Positions 34,659 through 47,127 of a stretch of 64,000 nucleotides of DNA are shown one piece after another (position 1 is the stretch's first letter; each line of letters starts with the position of its first letter). The stretch is from Siniperca chuatsi (lineage: Eukaryota > Chordata > Actinopteri > Centrarchiformes > Sinipercidae), in the NCBI RefSeq assembly GCF_020085105.1, contig NC_058057.1, forward strand, positions 20,883,860 through 20,947,859, written 5' to 3'. The notes beneath the pieces are model-generated. The model made no database searches. It had not been told where the DNA came from and worked only from the letters and a program-made list of their open reading frames with translations. A program made the position numbers and the translations under genes.

Positions 34659-36724
34659 ATCTAGTGGATTTACCACCCTAACGATGGACCCTAACCCTAA
34701 CCCTTTATCATAAACTATGTTGCATGACTATGTAGAATGCATTATAGGAGTATCTTTAGGTCTGGCACTGAGCTGCATGCATGATGAGTTTCCTCTTTCA
34801 TTTAATCTCTACTGCGGAGGGTTTTGCAGCCTTGTCAGAAACAGCAGAACTGCACAGCAAATGAAAGCTATCAGGAACCTTGGCGTGAGCTTTAGATTAA
34901 CAATCTGTGAACTGCACGTAATTTAGTGATCATGTGCAGAATTTGTACTTGGCAAAAGCTAATCTGCTGGCTAGCCAGAATGCTGTCGCCAACAAGCCGG
35001 ATGATAACATCAAAAGCCCCAAAAACTAGCTTTTAAACCTCTCTATTGTTTGGGCACCAGTAAAACCAAAATTGCTGTATGTTTGTTCCATCCAACAGTT
35101 TTCTATTGTGAATTGTAATGAAAATTGCAGCCTCTTGGGGCTGCTAGCAGGTCTTAAGATTTTGATGTTGCTTTGTTTGACTAAGAAAAGTCTCATCCTT
35201 TTTAAGCCATACCATACTTCTAACATTTTACTTTTAAAAACAAAACTGTTGCAGTTTAAGCTGCAGCAGATAATGGCATACATCACATGTTATACTCTCA
35301 CAGGACAAAGATGACAATTTAGATAGTCTTCTCTTCCTCTCTATGACTTATTGTGGTTACTAGTCAAATTGAAAGAATTCAAAGAGCTTTGGGGAAAGGT
35401 TCACAGGATCATATTCCTCAGACATTTCTTACAGATGTCCGTTCCTCCAGACACAAATTTACCAGAGAGATTAAGATTACTTAAAGTCAACATTTTAAAA
35501 AATATCACAGAAACACACAGTGAATGTTCCAGGTCTTGGCTACAGAGCAACATTCATTTGAATCATGTTTAGGAAGATTTATTTAAATCATGTCAATGCC
35601 AATCAGAAGTGGGTAAGAAATAACAGACTACAGCACAAGGCCACTTTTTGATCTCCTAAAAACAGATGTATTTGTCAAAAAATACGTTTTATTTTGCCTT
35701 TTCACTTAAGTTAAATCAGATCTGGGGAGTTCACCTGCTGTAGAAGTCTCTCATGTGTATCTCGAGCTGCAGAAGTCAACTGTGCACTAGATGGCACCTC
35801 TGTACAACCAGAAGCCTTCATGTGACATCTGTGACTGACAAAGTGCCAACACACAAGGAGTAGATTTTCTTTCAGATAGAAGAGGAGAGAAGCGAAGAAG
35901 AACCTCTGGCCCAACAGGTAACTCAATATATGAAATATAGCTGCAAACAACTCTGTTTTATGCTTCAAGCTGGGATAAGTGTTTGTTTCTGGGGAATGCA
36001 CTTTTGGGGGGGTGGGCGTTCTTTTATTTTTATTTATTTTTTTTATTTCTTCTGTTTTGTACAAACTGACCCCCAAGGATAGGTGTGCAATTCTCACCTT
36101 CCAAACTGTCAAGAAGTCAGTATGTAGTTGACACATTTATGAAGCTTTTTTTTTCAGACATGTGTTTCTTTGTACAAGTGCAAAATAGATATGAGAAATC
36201 CTGTGAAGGTAATTTGTCTGCACACAGCATGTGAGCAAGCCAGGAGGGAGGATGTGGTTGTCAACTCTGGAGATGGATGTTAACTTTACATCGAAGCACA
36301 AAGGAGAGTGAGGTTTGAAGAAAGTAAATGTTGTGTGTTTTTCCTCAGTCTTCAACAGATTAGCCAGATTTAAGTGACTTTCTGCAGAAATATGTATCTC
36401 CACCATCAGTGAACAGTTTCTAAACATCTTAGATCTTAGTTTTTTGAATTTAAAGGTATAAGTGAATTTAGAAATGCTTGTGACTTTAATTTTATTGGAA
36501 ATGACCCATATGTATTTGGAAATGGCTTATCGTGATCACATTAATTGGACACCTGCAGGACACACATTGGGGTTTTTTTTCTTAATAATTTCTCTGTCTT
36601 GTATTCTTTAGAGTAATAATAACTTGCCTTGTAGGTGTAAGCAGATAAAAGCATTTATTAATGTAATGTAATGTGACTCCTGTGGGCAGTAGGGGCTATA
36701 TTAATACTAATGAGTCATATTAAT
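34659..36724. other. Intergenic sequence, no gene recognised
   Basis: Non-coding as far as can be read. A short run of telomere-like ccctaa units (about 34688-34703) is present but too short to mean much. Confidence 0.55.
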
Positions 36725-38955
36725 ACTCACGTTCCTCGAGGCACCGCCCGAGGAGGTGGAGTTGCAGCCATCTTCGACTCAAGCCTATTAATCAACCCTA
36801 AACCTAAGCACAACAGCCAGTTCTATTTATTATAGTGTACCACGCTCCTGGTCCTTATTCTGAGTTTTTATCAAGTAAGTTTAGTCCTTAAAACAGATAA
36901 AGTAATTATTGCATGTGATTTTAATATTCATGTGGACATTGATAATGATAGCCTTAGTACTGCGTTTATCTCATTATTAGATTCGATTGGCTTTTGTCAG
37001 AGTGTAGATGAAGCCACTCACTGTTTTAACCACACCCTCGACCTTGTTCTGGTAAATGGCATTGAAATTGAACATTTAATAGTCTTTCCACAGAATCCTT
37101 CTTTATCAAACCATTACTTAACTTTTGAACTGCTATTACTGGACTACACGCCATTAGGCAAAAAACTCTTACTCTAGATGTCTATCTGATATTGCTGTGG
37201 CTAGGTTCAAGGAAGCGATCCCATCTGCATTTAATTCAATGTTATGTCTCAATATAACAGAGGACTCCTATGCAAATCGCAGCCCCTCCCAAATTGACCA
37301 TCTTGTTGATAGTGCTGCAGGCTCACCGTGAACGACACTCGATTCTATTGCTCCTCTAAAAAAGAAGATAATAAAACAATGAAGGTTAGCTCCATCGTAT
37401 ATCCCCCAAACACGCAAATTAAAGCAAACATCACGAAAACTTGAAAGGAAATGGCGTTCCAACAACCTGGAAGAATCTCGTTTAGTCTGGCAAGATAGTG
37501 TTAAAATATACAGGAAAGCCCTCCTTAATGCCAGAGCAGCTGTACTACTACTACTCATCATTAATAGAGGAAAATAAAAACAACCCCAGGTTCTTGTCAG
37601 CACTGTAGCCAGGCTGACAGAGAGTCATAGCTCTATTGAACCATGTATTCCTATAGCCATCAGTAGTAACGACTTCATGAGCTATGATGCACTCTAAATC
37701 CTGACTGAAAATCCTCAAATAAACTATTGTTATTTAGAAAGTGACACAACTGATTGGCTTTCTTAATTAAACTGCTTTCTCAAGGAATTTAGAGAGAAAG
37801 GGTAGGTCTGTAGTTGGCTAAAACCCCTGGATCAAGAGTGGGCTTTTTAAGGAGCAGTTTAATGACAGCTACTTTAAAGGATTGTGGTACACAGCCTGTT
37901 AATAAAGACAGATTGTTCATATCCAGTAAAGAGCTGCTAACTAAGGGTAAAACATCTTTAGGCAGCCTAGTTTGAATGGGGTCTAAGAGACAGGTTGATG
38001 GCTTAAAAAAAATTAGTGCATGCATTTGTTACTTTTAGGTTGGACTATTGTAATTCCTTATTATGAGGCTGCCCAAATAAGTCCCTATAGACCAGTTGAT
38101 CCAGAAGGCTGCGGCACGTGCGACAAGAACTAGGAAAAGAGATCATATCTCTCCAATATTAGCCTCTCTGCACAGGCTCCCAGTAAAATCCAGAATAGAA
38201 TTTAAAATCCTTCTCCTCACCTACAAAGCTCTTAATGGTCTGGCACCATCGTATCTCAAAGAGCTCATAATACCTTATTACCCGACTAAAGTCTCCAAAA
38301 GTAGAATAGGAACCAGAGCTTTCAGTTATCAAGCTCCTCTCCTGTGGAATCAGGTCCCAGTTTGGGTTCAGGAGGCAGACACCATCTCCACATTTAAGAG
38401 TAGGCTTAAGACTTTCCTCTTTGATAAAGCTTATAGTTAGGGCTGGCTCAGGTGAGCTCTGAACCATCCCTTAGTTATGCTGCTATAGGCCTAGACTGCC
38501 GGAAGACTTCCCATGATGCACCTCTTTCCTCTCTCCTTCTCTCCCTCTCCATCTGTATGCATTTTTATCCCATTATTGCATGCTACTAACTCGACATCTT
38601 CTTTCTCCCGTAGTTGTGTGCATTCTCGTTTCTCTCCTCTCTCCTTCTGTCGCTTTCAGCAGGTATTTCTGCCTCCAGAGCTGCAGAGACTGGATCTGTG
38701 GTTGTGGGCCACCTGCTGCCCCCGTGTTTCTGCTCAACAACAGCTACTACAGTTGTTGTTATTGGCTCTGTTACTAATACTGACATTATTTTTCCTATAG
38801 CTGTCATTCCTATTATTATTAACTTATTAATATTAACACTACAATTACATTTCTACTATTTAAAAATTTCTAGGTGGTATTTTCATTGTGGAAAAGTGCA
38901 ATGAGATAACTTCTGTTATGAATTGGCGCTATATAAAAAAAATGAATTAAACAGA
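36725..38955 (+). mobile_element. L2-type LINE (non-LTR retrotransposon), rearranged and inactive
   Basis: Decayed ORF2 segments in order. An endonuclease start carries RGTARGGGVAAIFDSSLLI (about 36733 on, frame broken). The endonuclease end carries DFNIHVDIDNDS, TLDLVLVNG and LSNHYLTFELLL (36914-37177). A linker contains LERKWRSNNLEESRLVWQDS and ARLTESHSSIEPCIPI with several stops (37180-37690). The reverse-transcriptase N-terminal part (CLLDPIQTRLPKDVLPL, PQSFKVAVIKLLLKKPTLDP) lies on the opposite strand at 37750-38030. The C-terminal part (KRDHISPILASLHRLPVKSR, FKILLLTYKALNGLAPSYLK) is on the + strand at 38036-38440. A T/C-rich 3' UTR ends 'ggcgctatataaaaaaaatg'. It lacks the catalytic core, so it cannot be active. 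Sequence style matches fish L2-clade elements. Confidence 0.85.
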
Positions 38956-39849
38956 TAATGAATGGCAATATTATAGTTTTATAGTAAAACGCAGTTGTAA
39001 TAATATAAAATGTATAAAAGTTATAATTGTTGACAAATACTGTCCATTAATAAACCTCATGTTGCCAACTTGCATTTTCTCTGCATGTTGGGAAGCCGGT
39101 GTGCTCAGGTGAAGTCAGCATCCTATATATATACATCTTCCTACTTTTATGGTATTTTTCTTGATATTTAACCAAAAATGTTAAAATTTGGAAATACAGG
39201 GTTTGATGTCTTAACTGTCAGTGAAAAAACATGAATTTCTTGTAAAGGTAGACTAGGTTTCAAACTGTACAGCTACACTGCATGGAAGAGTAGGTTAAAG
39301 GTTCTCAGGACCAACCATATAATGTGTACTATGAACTGAACTGAAGATTGTGCTCATCATGTTCACTGATGAAAAGCTATGCTTATCAACACAAATGTGA
39401 CCTTTCTGCCTGTTCAGGAACAATTAACAGATAAGCAAGCAGTGAGAAAGCAGACAAATTTATTAAAGGATCTCAATATTTCTTTAGAGGATAGTGTGCG
39501 TGTTGCTTTGCATCTTAGCTAAATGGCTGTTGTTGTCTGTGAGGGCAGGCACAGCCTTCTAGAGGATTTGGTTTTCTTTGTTTTTCCGGCTGCTTAACTC
39601 ATGTCATGCTCTGATTCTTCAATTGTATAATCCCATGGAGCAGCTGAGGTGTTGTGCATGACTAATGGCTGACATAATCAGAAAATTGTGAAGCTTGAAG
39701 AAACATTTTACGATATTAAAATCATTGTGGTTACATTTGTGGACTTATTTCAAGCACAAAATCTATTTTCTCACATCTCTTTCTATCTTACTTTGTGTTC
39801 ATGTTTGTGTTTTAAGATTATTACGTGCTACACCAACTTGGAAGGCACC
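38956..39849 (+). other. Upstream region of slc10a1
   Basis: AT-rich sequence between the LINE and the slc10a1 start codon. A 5' UTR and promoter must lie here or further left, but no TATA box or upstream exon could be assigned with confidence. Confidence 0.45.
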
Positions 39850-42800
39850 ATGGACTACACAGCAGATCTGTTCTCTCATCCAGATTTGTGGCAAAATGAA
39901 AGCTTCTCGTTCAACATGACAGCTACTAACATCAGTTCAGTTTACACGGCTATGATCTCGCCTGTAATGGACAAAACCATCAGCATACTTTTGATAATCG
40001 TCTTATTCATCGCCATGGTTTCACTGGGATGCACCATGGAGGTGTCCAAGATCAAGGTGACTTCAGCAGCATGCACATATCCACCTCACTACCTGTTTAA
40101 AGTAAATTATCTGTGTTTATAAACGATCATACGATCATATTAAGATTTCTGTACCAAAACATCCTTTTCCTTCTTTCCAGCATCACATAGTGAAACCTAA
40201 GGGGGTGGCGATAGCAGTGCTGGCCCAGTATGGGGTCATGCCTCTGACAGCCTTTTGCTTAGCTAAGGTTGGTATTAAGTTCTGGTAGGTAAGATTATAA
40301 GCACTTTATTTCGCTGTACAGGAAGCATGTGAGGCCTCCTGCAGTCTAAAAGAATGTACCTCATTATACTGATTTAAACAATATTAATGCTTTTGAATAT
40401 ATTTGTTCTGATCAATAGATTTTGATTTACACATAATGACATAAAGGTTATGATTTACCAAATTTAGTTGTGTTTTTTTTTGTTTTAATTGATTTTAATA
40501 GGAAAAATAGCTAAGTAATGTTAAATAGAGCTGAAATGAAAATGAATGAAAGTCATTTTTCAAGGGAAAATGTGTGGATTTGCTGCTTTTCTCTGTTTTA
40601 TATCATAGTAAATTGAATATCTTTAGGTTTTCGACTGCTGGTTGGACAAAAACAAGACATTTGAAAATGCCACCACAGGCTCTGGGAAATTGTGATGGTA
40701 TTTGTTGTAGTAATGTAGTAACATTAACAGACTGCATGAAAACTTCATAACAAAATCTTGCAATTTTTTTTATTATTAATAGATAATTATTATTAAATGA
40801 TTTATACACAAACAAGATTCACAGAGTTCCATTGTCTGATATAATGATGATGGTCTGTCTATTTGTTTACATGGTTGTCTTGCTCCAAACCCTCTCTTGC
40901 ATTTTCTGTATTTCCATATATTTTAATTTCTATCATCAACATCAGACCAGCACTGGTATCACTATTAGACATTGTTATCATAGACATTGGTGCCACTGTG
41001 TGAATTTATTATCGTTTCATGCTGCAGGCGTTCCAGCTGGCTGAAATGACAGCTGTGGTGATTCTGATCTGCGGCTGCTGTCCTGGAGGAAGCCTCTCCA
41101 ACATCCTGGCCCTGGCTTTGCAGGGAGACATGAACCTCAGGTACACAAACCTATTGAAACTTTATTGTAAAGTGAGGCGATGAAGGTTCAAGCTTAGCTG
41201 CAGTTGATGATGCTGTGCCAATCAGTACCTCCTGTGATTTAGTAACCAGTGGTGCGTTTCCTCGTCATTATTAGAGTGGAACGACCTGCGGGGCATCACC
41301 AGTGTGATCATAAAACTGTGATATTATCATAATAAGGCAAACCCCTTTACTTTCAACCGCTAGGCCATTCACCCCTTTAGGTACCTTTTTCACTGGAAAA
41401 GGTGAAACCAGGACCAGGTGTGCAGATTATGGTTGCGTGTTGTTCAGGACATTCCTGTTCTATCTGATGAGGATCTTATCTGGCTTACAGCTGTTGAACA
41501 TAGTCTGACTGGACAGCTTGAGGTATTAATGGAGGCACTAATGCAACACTGATCAAACACATTCCTTCAGACAATGATACATGTGATGTCATTTGATAAA
41601 ACACTTAGATGAGACAGGCTAATTCCTGTACCACACACCTACTGTATAAGCCAATCATTTCTGTGTTGATGAGGATGTGTTGCTGACAGTAAATGAGACT
41701 TTTTTTTGTTTTTGTTTCAATGGTGGCAACTAACCAACCACAACAACAAATGTTCACAAACAAATCAGAATCAAAATATTAATATACAGTATTTCTCAGC
41801 AAATTTACAGGCACATTCAAAATGACTTGTCACTTTTTACTCATTATTAGAGTGTAAAGGTGACTGCACAGCTACTGTTATATAAGGGGCGGTATGAGGG
41901 CAGTAAATCTTGCAACAACTGACTGGCAGATAGTCTACTCTAATACAAACCCAGAAAATATTCAACCTGCAATTAACAAGTCTAGCCCACCGGCAGCCCC
42001 TGGAGGCTACAATGTTCATTACACCTCACAAATTTAACAATATGCTGTCAAGTTTGCTACAAAATGATGACAAAAATGTAAAGGTATGACATTGATTCAG
42101 TCTAAGCAGCATAAATGTGCTTGATAAATGTCTGGCTGTTTTTGACATTACAAGTACAAGGGAAAATTTGGGGGAAGGGGAACAGGGAAGGTTAGCATAA
42201 ATAAATAAATAGGATACATGAATATCCATGTGCACATTTCATGAAAATACATTTCTTGGCAGTCTGGCCATTAGTTACTACAATATCTAGCTTTCATTCC
42301 CGCTGCTGGGGGAGGAGTGACTGAAATTACATGAATTCTGTTTGAGGTTAAATCCAGGCCCAGTCGCAGTTGTTTACCTGCCATCCCCATCACCTTGTCA
42401 GTACACTCCCACACTCAAATTCCAGCCAGAAAGTTTGTACAAGACTGGACTAAGACATTATCATCCCTGTGTTTCCCATCAGCATTGTGATGACTTCCTG
42501 CTCCTCGTTGCTGGCTCTGGGCATGATGCCTCTGCTGCTCTACCTCTACTGTCAGGGCTTCCCTAATCTGCAGAACTTCGTGCCCTACGTCGACATCACT
42601 ATATCGCTGTTCATGATCCTCATTCCCTGCGGTGCCGGCATCCTCATCAACTACTACAGGCCGCAGTACACCAAGACCATCACAAAGGTTAGTGCATCCA
42701 CACACAGGGTCAGAAGGTTTAGATATATAACTGTAGAGCTGAAACAATGTTGATTAATGGTTTGTAAAATAAAAGGAAATTTACAGGCAACAATTTTGAT

Positions 42801-45571
42801 GATTGATTTATTGTTTTAGTCATTTATCAAGTAAAAATGCCAAAAACATGCAGGTTCCAGCTTCTTAAATGTGAGGATTTGCTGATTTTCTCAGTTTAGG
42901 GTTTGGACTGTTGGTCAGACAAAACAAGCTATTTCAAGACATCAACTTGGACATAATTTTAATGGGCATGTTTCACTATTTTTTGACATTTTATAGGGCA
43001 AACTAGTAATCAAATAATGTAGAAAAATTATTAGCTGGTCACTATAGTTTTAGCAAATATTATTCCAACAGAAGTAAACATTTTTTGAGAGTATTTTCAG
43101 TGGCATATTAATACACATTTGGTGCTCTTGTCACACAGGAATAAGACCAGGCTTTGGCTACACAGATAATACTTGAGAATAACAAAAATATAGAATATCA
43201 CCAGGCTTATTCTTTAATAATAATACAGAAACCAAATAAAACTCAAATGAATCTACAGTCTAATTTGTTTCCTGTCTTGCTGTTCTCAGGTAGGCCTCAC
43301 TATCATGATGATTTCTGTAGTTGTGATCGGCACCGTTGCCAGCATTGCAATCGGAGGCTCCATCCTGACAGTGCTGTCTCCTCCGCTCATGGCCATCGGC
43401 GCTCTCATGCCCTTCATAGGCTACACCTTCGGTTACATCATCTCCTCGCTCTTCAAACTCAACCAATCGTAAGTCAGGCAGAGATTTATATGGATAAATT
43501 CGAGCTCTGGTGGATATTGTGACAGGTAGTGTTAGTCATGTCAGGGAATAAAGAGCCATGAGCCTTCCTTTATAGATCCATGACTTATGAATGAGTCTGT
43601 GCCCCCTCAGGGAGCGGAGGACAGTCGCTATGGAAACAGGCTGTCAGAACATCCAGTTGTGCACCACCGTTCTGAAGATGGCCTTTCCCCCAGCGATGAT
43701 CGGCCCTCTGTTTCTGTTCCCCATAGTCTACGTGTCCTTCCAGCTGATGGAGGCGACGGTGCTCATCGTGCTGTTCAGGTGTCACCAAAGGTTCACACTC
43801 ACAGAGATAGGTAAGACCGACACCAGGTTTTTAAAGGGTTAATGTGTAGAGGAAAGAAAATACACGCCTTTTAAGACGAGACAAACACTAACATTCAGAA
43901 AATTAACTGCCAACAATTTTAACAATTGATTAATCATTAAAGTTACTTAACAAACATAAAATGCCAATTGTATTCTGGTTGCAGCATCTCAAATGTGAGG
44001 ATTTGCTGATATTGTAAATTGAATATATTTAGGTTTTGAATGGTTGGTCTGACAAAACAAGAAATTTTCACCGTGGGTTCTGAGAAATTGTGAGAGGCAT
44101 TTTTAATTTCTGACACCTTGACAGCACTGACATTTTATAAACTATATGATTAATTGCTTGTTAAAAAAGAAAAGAAAACAAAAGTTAAACCAATAAAAAT
44201 AACTGTTAGTTGCAGCCCAACCTAGTAATAGAGGTCATTCACCTGAGCGAGTAATACAGACTGGTGTGGGATGTATTTACAACACTGTGTCAATGGAGGT
44301 GGACAAAATAGCAGCCACATCACATGATGTAGGATATGAATAATGAATTATTAGGACTAAAGGCCATTACTTCTCAAACCAGTGGATTAAAGCTAATAAG
44401 AAGTTATAAAGGATGTACCATCAACAGGAAGACTCTCAGGAAGACTCCTTCCTGAGGGCAGGGCTTAAGTAACACAGAGTAGCTTAAATTTCCGAGTTCT
44501 CAGACCATTTTCACAATTGAGAATGGCTTCCGGATGGGAGCCGAAACGTCTTGATTCTGAAAACAGTGTCCAGATGACTACGACTGAAACCTTTTCTACA
44601 AAGGATGTACTGTACATATACCATTGTACTGAGGGGGGTGTGAAAAAACACACAATAAAGGACTTCAGCGTTAAAGCCACGTGTAGGATATGAAAAACTG
44701 GCAGAAATATTTGCTAAAAGGCGATTTCCAAAGCAATATGGGGGAAAGACAATTCTCATCTAACAAGAAAAAGTCTACAGTCATGCTTAATTGGCCCTAA
44801 CCAGAAAGTACAGCTGAGGCTGATGGCAATGTCATTAGTTTTGCTGGTATTTGGTCATGAAGCAAACTACTGGCCAAACCGACATTTTGACCTGTTGATG
44901 GTGCTAGATTAAAGGTCGGGGTATCAAAAGTTTTTATTTTACAATTCATCTTCTGGGGACCACGAACATCCAAAATTCACAGCAATCCATCCAATAGTTG
45001 TGGAGATATTTCAATAAAAAACAAAACCTTATGGTGGCGGTAGAAAAAAAGCCAGGGGAATCACCAAAATCATTAGGATCCCTCCTCTGGGTCCATGAAT
45101 GTCTGTACAAAATCTTATGGCAATCCATCCAGGTTGTTGAGATATTTCAGTTTCCCTAAAGCCATGGCTAAAAGCACCTGTCAGAAATGGTGAAACTGCA
45201 AGATTATGGGGGCATCTTGGGTATACTGTGTAACCTCAACATCCTCAGCTTGATTCCAGCTGGTGACCTCTGTTGCATGCCATACCCCTCTCTCTGTTTC
45301 TACACTGTCAACTATACAAAAAAAAAACCTTTAAAAGAAAAACTGCATGATTATGTAGTGCCGTAAGGGGAATGTCAGAATCTTGATATCTACAAGTCCA
45401 GTATCTTACCAGTTACTCTGTTTGACAATTTTGAATGTTTAATTAATGATCCTGGTTCTGTTGTATTAACTTAAAAGCTTCACACTTCCACATCCTGTCT
45501 GACCTACAGAGACGTACCAGCCAGCAAACACTGAAGACAAGTTGAAAGTGTCCTCTGAAGGGGCTGTATGA
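39850..45571 (+). CDS. slc10a1: Sodium/bile acid cotransporter (NTCP), complete
   Basis: Plasma-membrane carrier that couples sodium entry to uptake of conjugated bile salts, in mammals at the basolateral side of hepatocytes. Exons: 39850-40056, 40181-40267, 41028-41140, 42483-42687, 43290-43468, 43611-43810, 45510-45571 (stop TGA). Phases agree and total 350 residues (human protein 349). The ATG was chosen for its caccATGg context and because [14 protein letters not shown] begins a short luminal-type N-terminus with three N-glycosylation sequons (NES, NMT, NIS). Upstream in-frame ATGs give no family similarity. Family motifs are [44 protein letters not shown] and the sodium-site region [20 protein letters not shown]. 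About nine hydrophobic segments can be read. Lying next to srsf5 and susd6 matches the vertebrate gene order for slc10a1 rather than slc10a2. The C-terminal tail is short. Confidence 0.95.
40530..40800 (-). repeat. hAT-like element (copy 5) in slc10a1 intron 2
   Basis: Contains 'gaatatctttaggttttcga', 'ctgctggttggacaaaaaca' and 'ggctctgggaaattgtgatg', in reverse orientation relative to 24738-25041. Boundaries are approximate. Confidence 0.55.
41141..42482 (+). other. slc10a1 intron 3
   Basis: About 1.3 kb of AT-rich intron between the [10 protein letters not shown] exon and the [14 protein letters not shown] exon. Nothing further recognised. Confidence 0.65.
42735..43010 (-). repeat. hAT-like element (copy 6) in slc10a1 intron 4
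   Basis: Contains 'aatgtgaggatttgctgatt', 'ggactgttggtcagacaaaa' and 'tgattgatttattgttttag'. Boundaries are approximate. Confidence 0.55.
43895..44222 (-). repeat. hAT-like element (copy 7) in slc10a1 intron 6
   Basis: Contains 'aatgtgaggatttgctgata', 'gaatggttggtctgacaaaa' and ends 'aactgttagttgcagccc', the inverted counterpart of the family start. Confidence 0.6.
44223..45509 (+). other. Remainder of slc10a1 intron 6
   Basis: Non-coding. It includes a block near 44515-44605 ('gatgggagccgaaacgtctt', then 'agatgactacgactgaaacc') that I recognise as a recurring fish repeat, and the repeat at 44860-45170. A functional role is not evident. Confidence 0.55.
44860..45170. repeat. Interspersed repeat (unclassified)
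   Basis: Has two related internal units. 'cagcaatccatccaatagtt' with 'gtggagatatttca' at about 44980-45014 is echoed by 'ggcaatccatccaggttgtt' with 'gagatatttca' at about 45119-45149. The motif 'atgaatgtctgtacaaaat' is typical of a common teleost repeat. No protein-coding content. Confidence 0.5.
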
Positions 45572-45794
45572 TGAATGACTAAGAGTCTCCAGCCTGATGG
45601 GGACTAGAAAAAGCCCTAAGTTCACTAAAAAGGGCTCCTGCAGTACTTGAAAGAAATGAAAAAGATGTTAAACGGCAGGACAGCCATTTTGTGCACAGTA
45701 ATTATTGAGATTGAGAGTATTCTGAATTGTCAGTTTGTATTTATTTGTAAATGTTTCATTATGAAGCACTGATGAACACAACATTCATGATTTA

Positions 45795-45811
45795 ATTAAA
45801 ATTGTTTTATT
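45795..45811. terminator. Back-to-back polyadenylation signals of slc10a1 and srsf5
   Basis: ATTAAA on the + strand at 45795-45800 serves slc10a1 (224 bases past its stop). AATAAA on the - strand at 45806-45811 serves srsf5. Cleavage 10-30 bases beyond each signal would make the two mRNAs overlap by a few tens of bases. Confidence 0.55.
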
Positions 45812-47127
45812 GTTTAAGTCCATTGTCTTCCTACACCATACAAACGTCCATATTTTTTCACTGAAAATAAAATCCTTATGTACAAAAACTTTGCATTTTC
45901 CAAACTCTTGTCTACACGTTCATTTGAACCACAGTAACATCAGTCACAGTATCAACACGTATTCTTGGAATTACATTACACACTTGTGTAAAACAAAAGT
46001 CTGCAATGCTGTACACAAAACCCTCTACCAAAAAAAAACAGAACATTACAATGCTAGAATAAACTGCATTCTGTAAGCAACACCATTTTAAAGTGTTGAC
46101 CTTCCTTAAAAGAGTATTACATCTCCCAACAAAATCAAGGTTTAACAGTCAACGGCAAGAAAATAAATGCAAGAGCCATGAAATAAACAATTAATTTACT
46201 GTACAGCTGTTCAACTGCTGGAACAATGTGCATAACTGTACAGTGTTCTTGACAGTGACGCTGCCAATGCCAGTTATGATGGTGGTTTGTATTTGAGCTT
46301 TAAGCACAAATAAAATATTTAATACTAATAAGAATCTTAATTTCGATCAAACAAAAGCACATGCAAGCAGTCTAAGTAATAGATATCACATACACCAGCG
46401 GTGGTAGGTACAGTAGGTCCGAAAATACGAGAAAAGAGGTGAAAGGACTTGGAAAACACAAGTGTTAAGGACAATAATGTAAAAAAAAATGATTCTCCCA
46501 CTGACAAGCAACAAGCAAAAGTATCGCAAAAAAGTAAAGGAAGTGGTCACACGACATCAAAAGCATCCTAGTACTGCTGAAAAATACAGATTCCCTATTT
46601 GAAGTTTTTCAATGTGTAGAGATTACCAACTTTACAGGCCCAATAACAGTAAAACCTGACGCTGGTTCGCTTCGGCATTTTGGTGATTTTTTTAGAAGAA
46701 ACAATGGTGCTGGACCAATACTGGACCTGCAGCATAGTTGGATGAATAAATTCGGAGGTGAGGAGTCACTGGGTGTAAAACATATGGGTCCAAACTTGAT
46801 GAGTAATTGTGTCAACACAAACAGCATCACTGCCTAACAACGGTCTTCTGTTTAAGTTATTTAATTTTAAAATACCCTATTGTGACAATATGTGACTCAA
46901 TATCATTGTTCCTGTCTGAAAATGTATCAGTGTTTTAAATGGGAAAAACTTTTGGATAGTTATGACAACAATCCAGATGAGAAAAAACAAAACTTTACTT
47001 GAGGAAAACTCTTGTCTCTGCTTTCAGAAGGGGTCATGGGAGCTCCAATGTGCTAACTCCTCCAAGCTGATTATACTGCTGAAACGAGTTGTTCCTACTG
47101 TTGATTCCTGTTTAACTTAAACAGCTT
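45806..47127 (-). other. srsf5: Probable srsf5 3' UTR
   Basis: AT-rich, about 1.3 kb from the srsf5 stop codon to the AATAAA at 45806-45811 (read on the - strand). No other gene recognised within it. Confidence 0.55.

Noticed and set aside
34688..34703. Telomere-like ccctaa repeats
   Set aside because: Fewer than three units; too short to claim an interstitial telomere.
35340..35575. Possible second LINE fragment (QIERIQRAL-like reading)
   Set aside because: Only a few residues resemble an L2 end and the frame breaks quickly; not enough to call.
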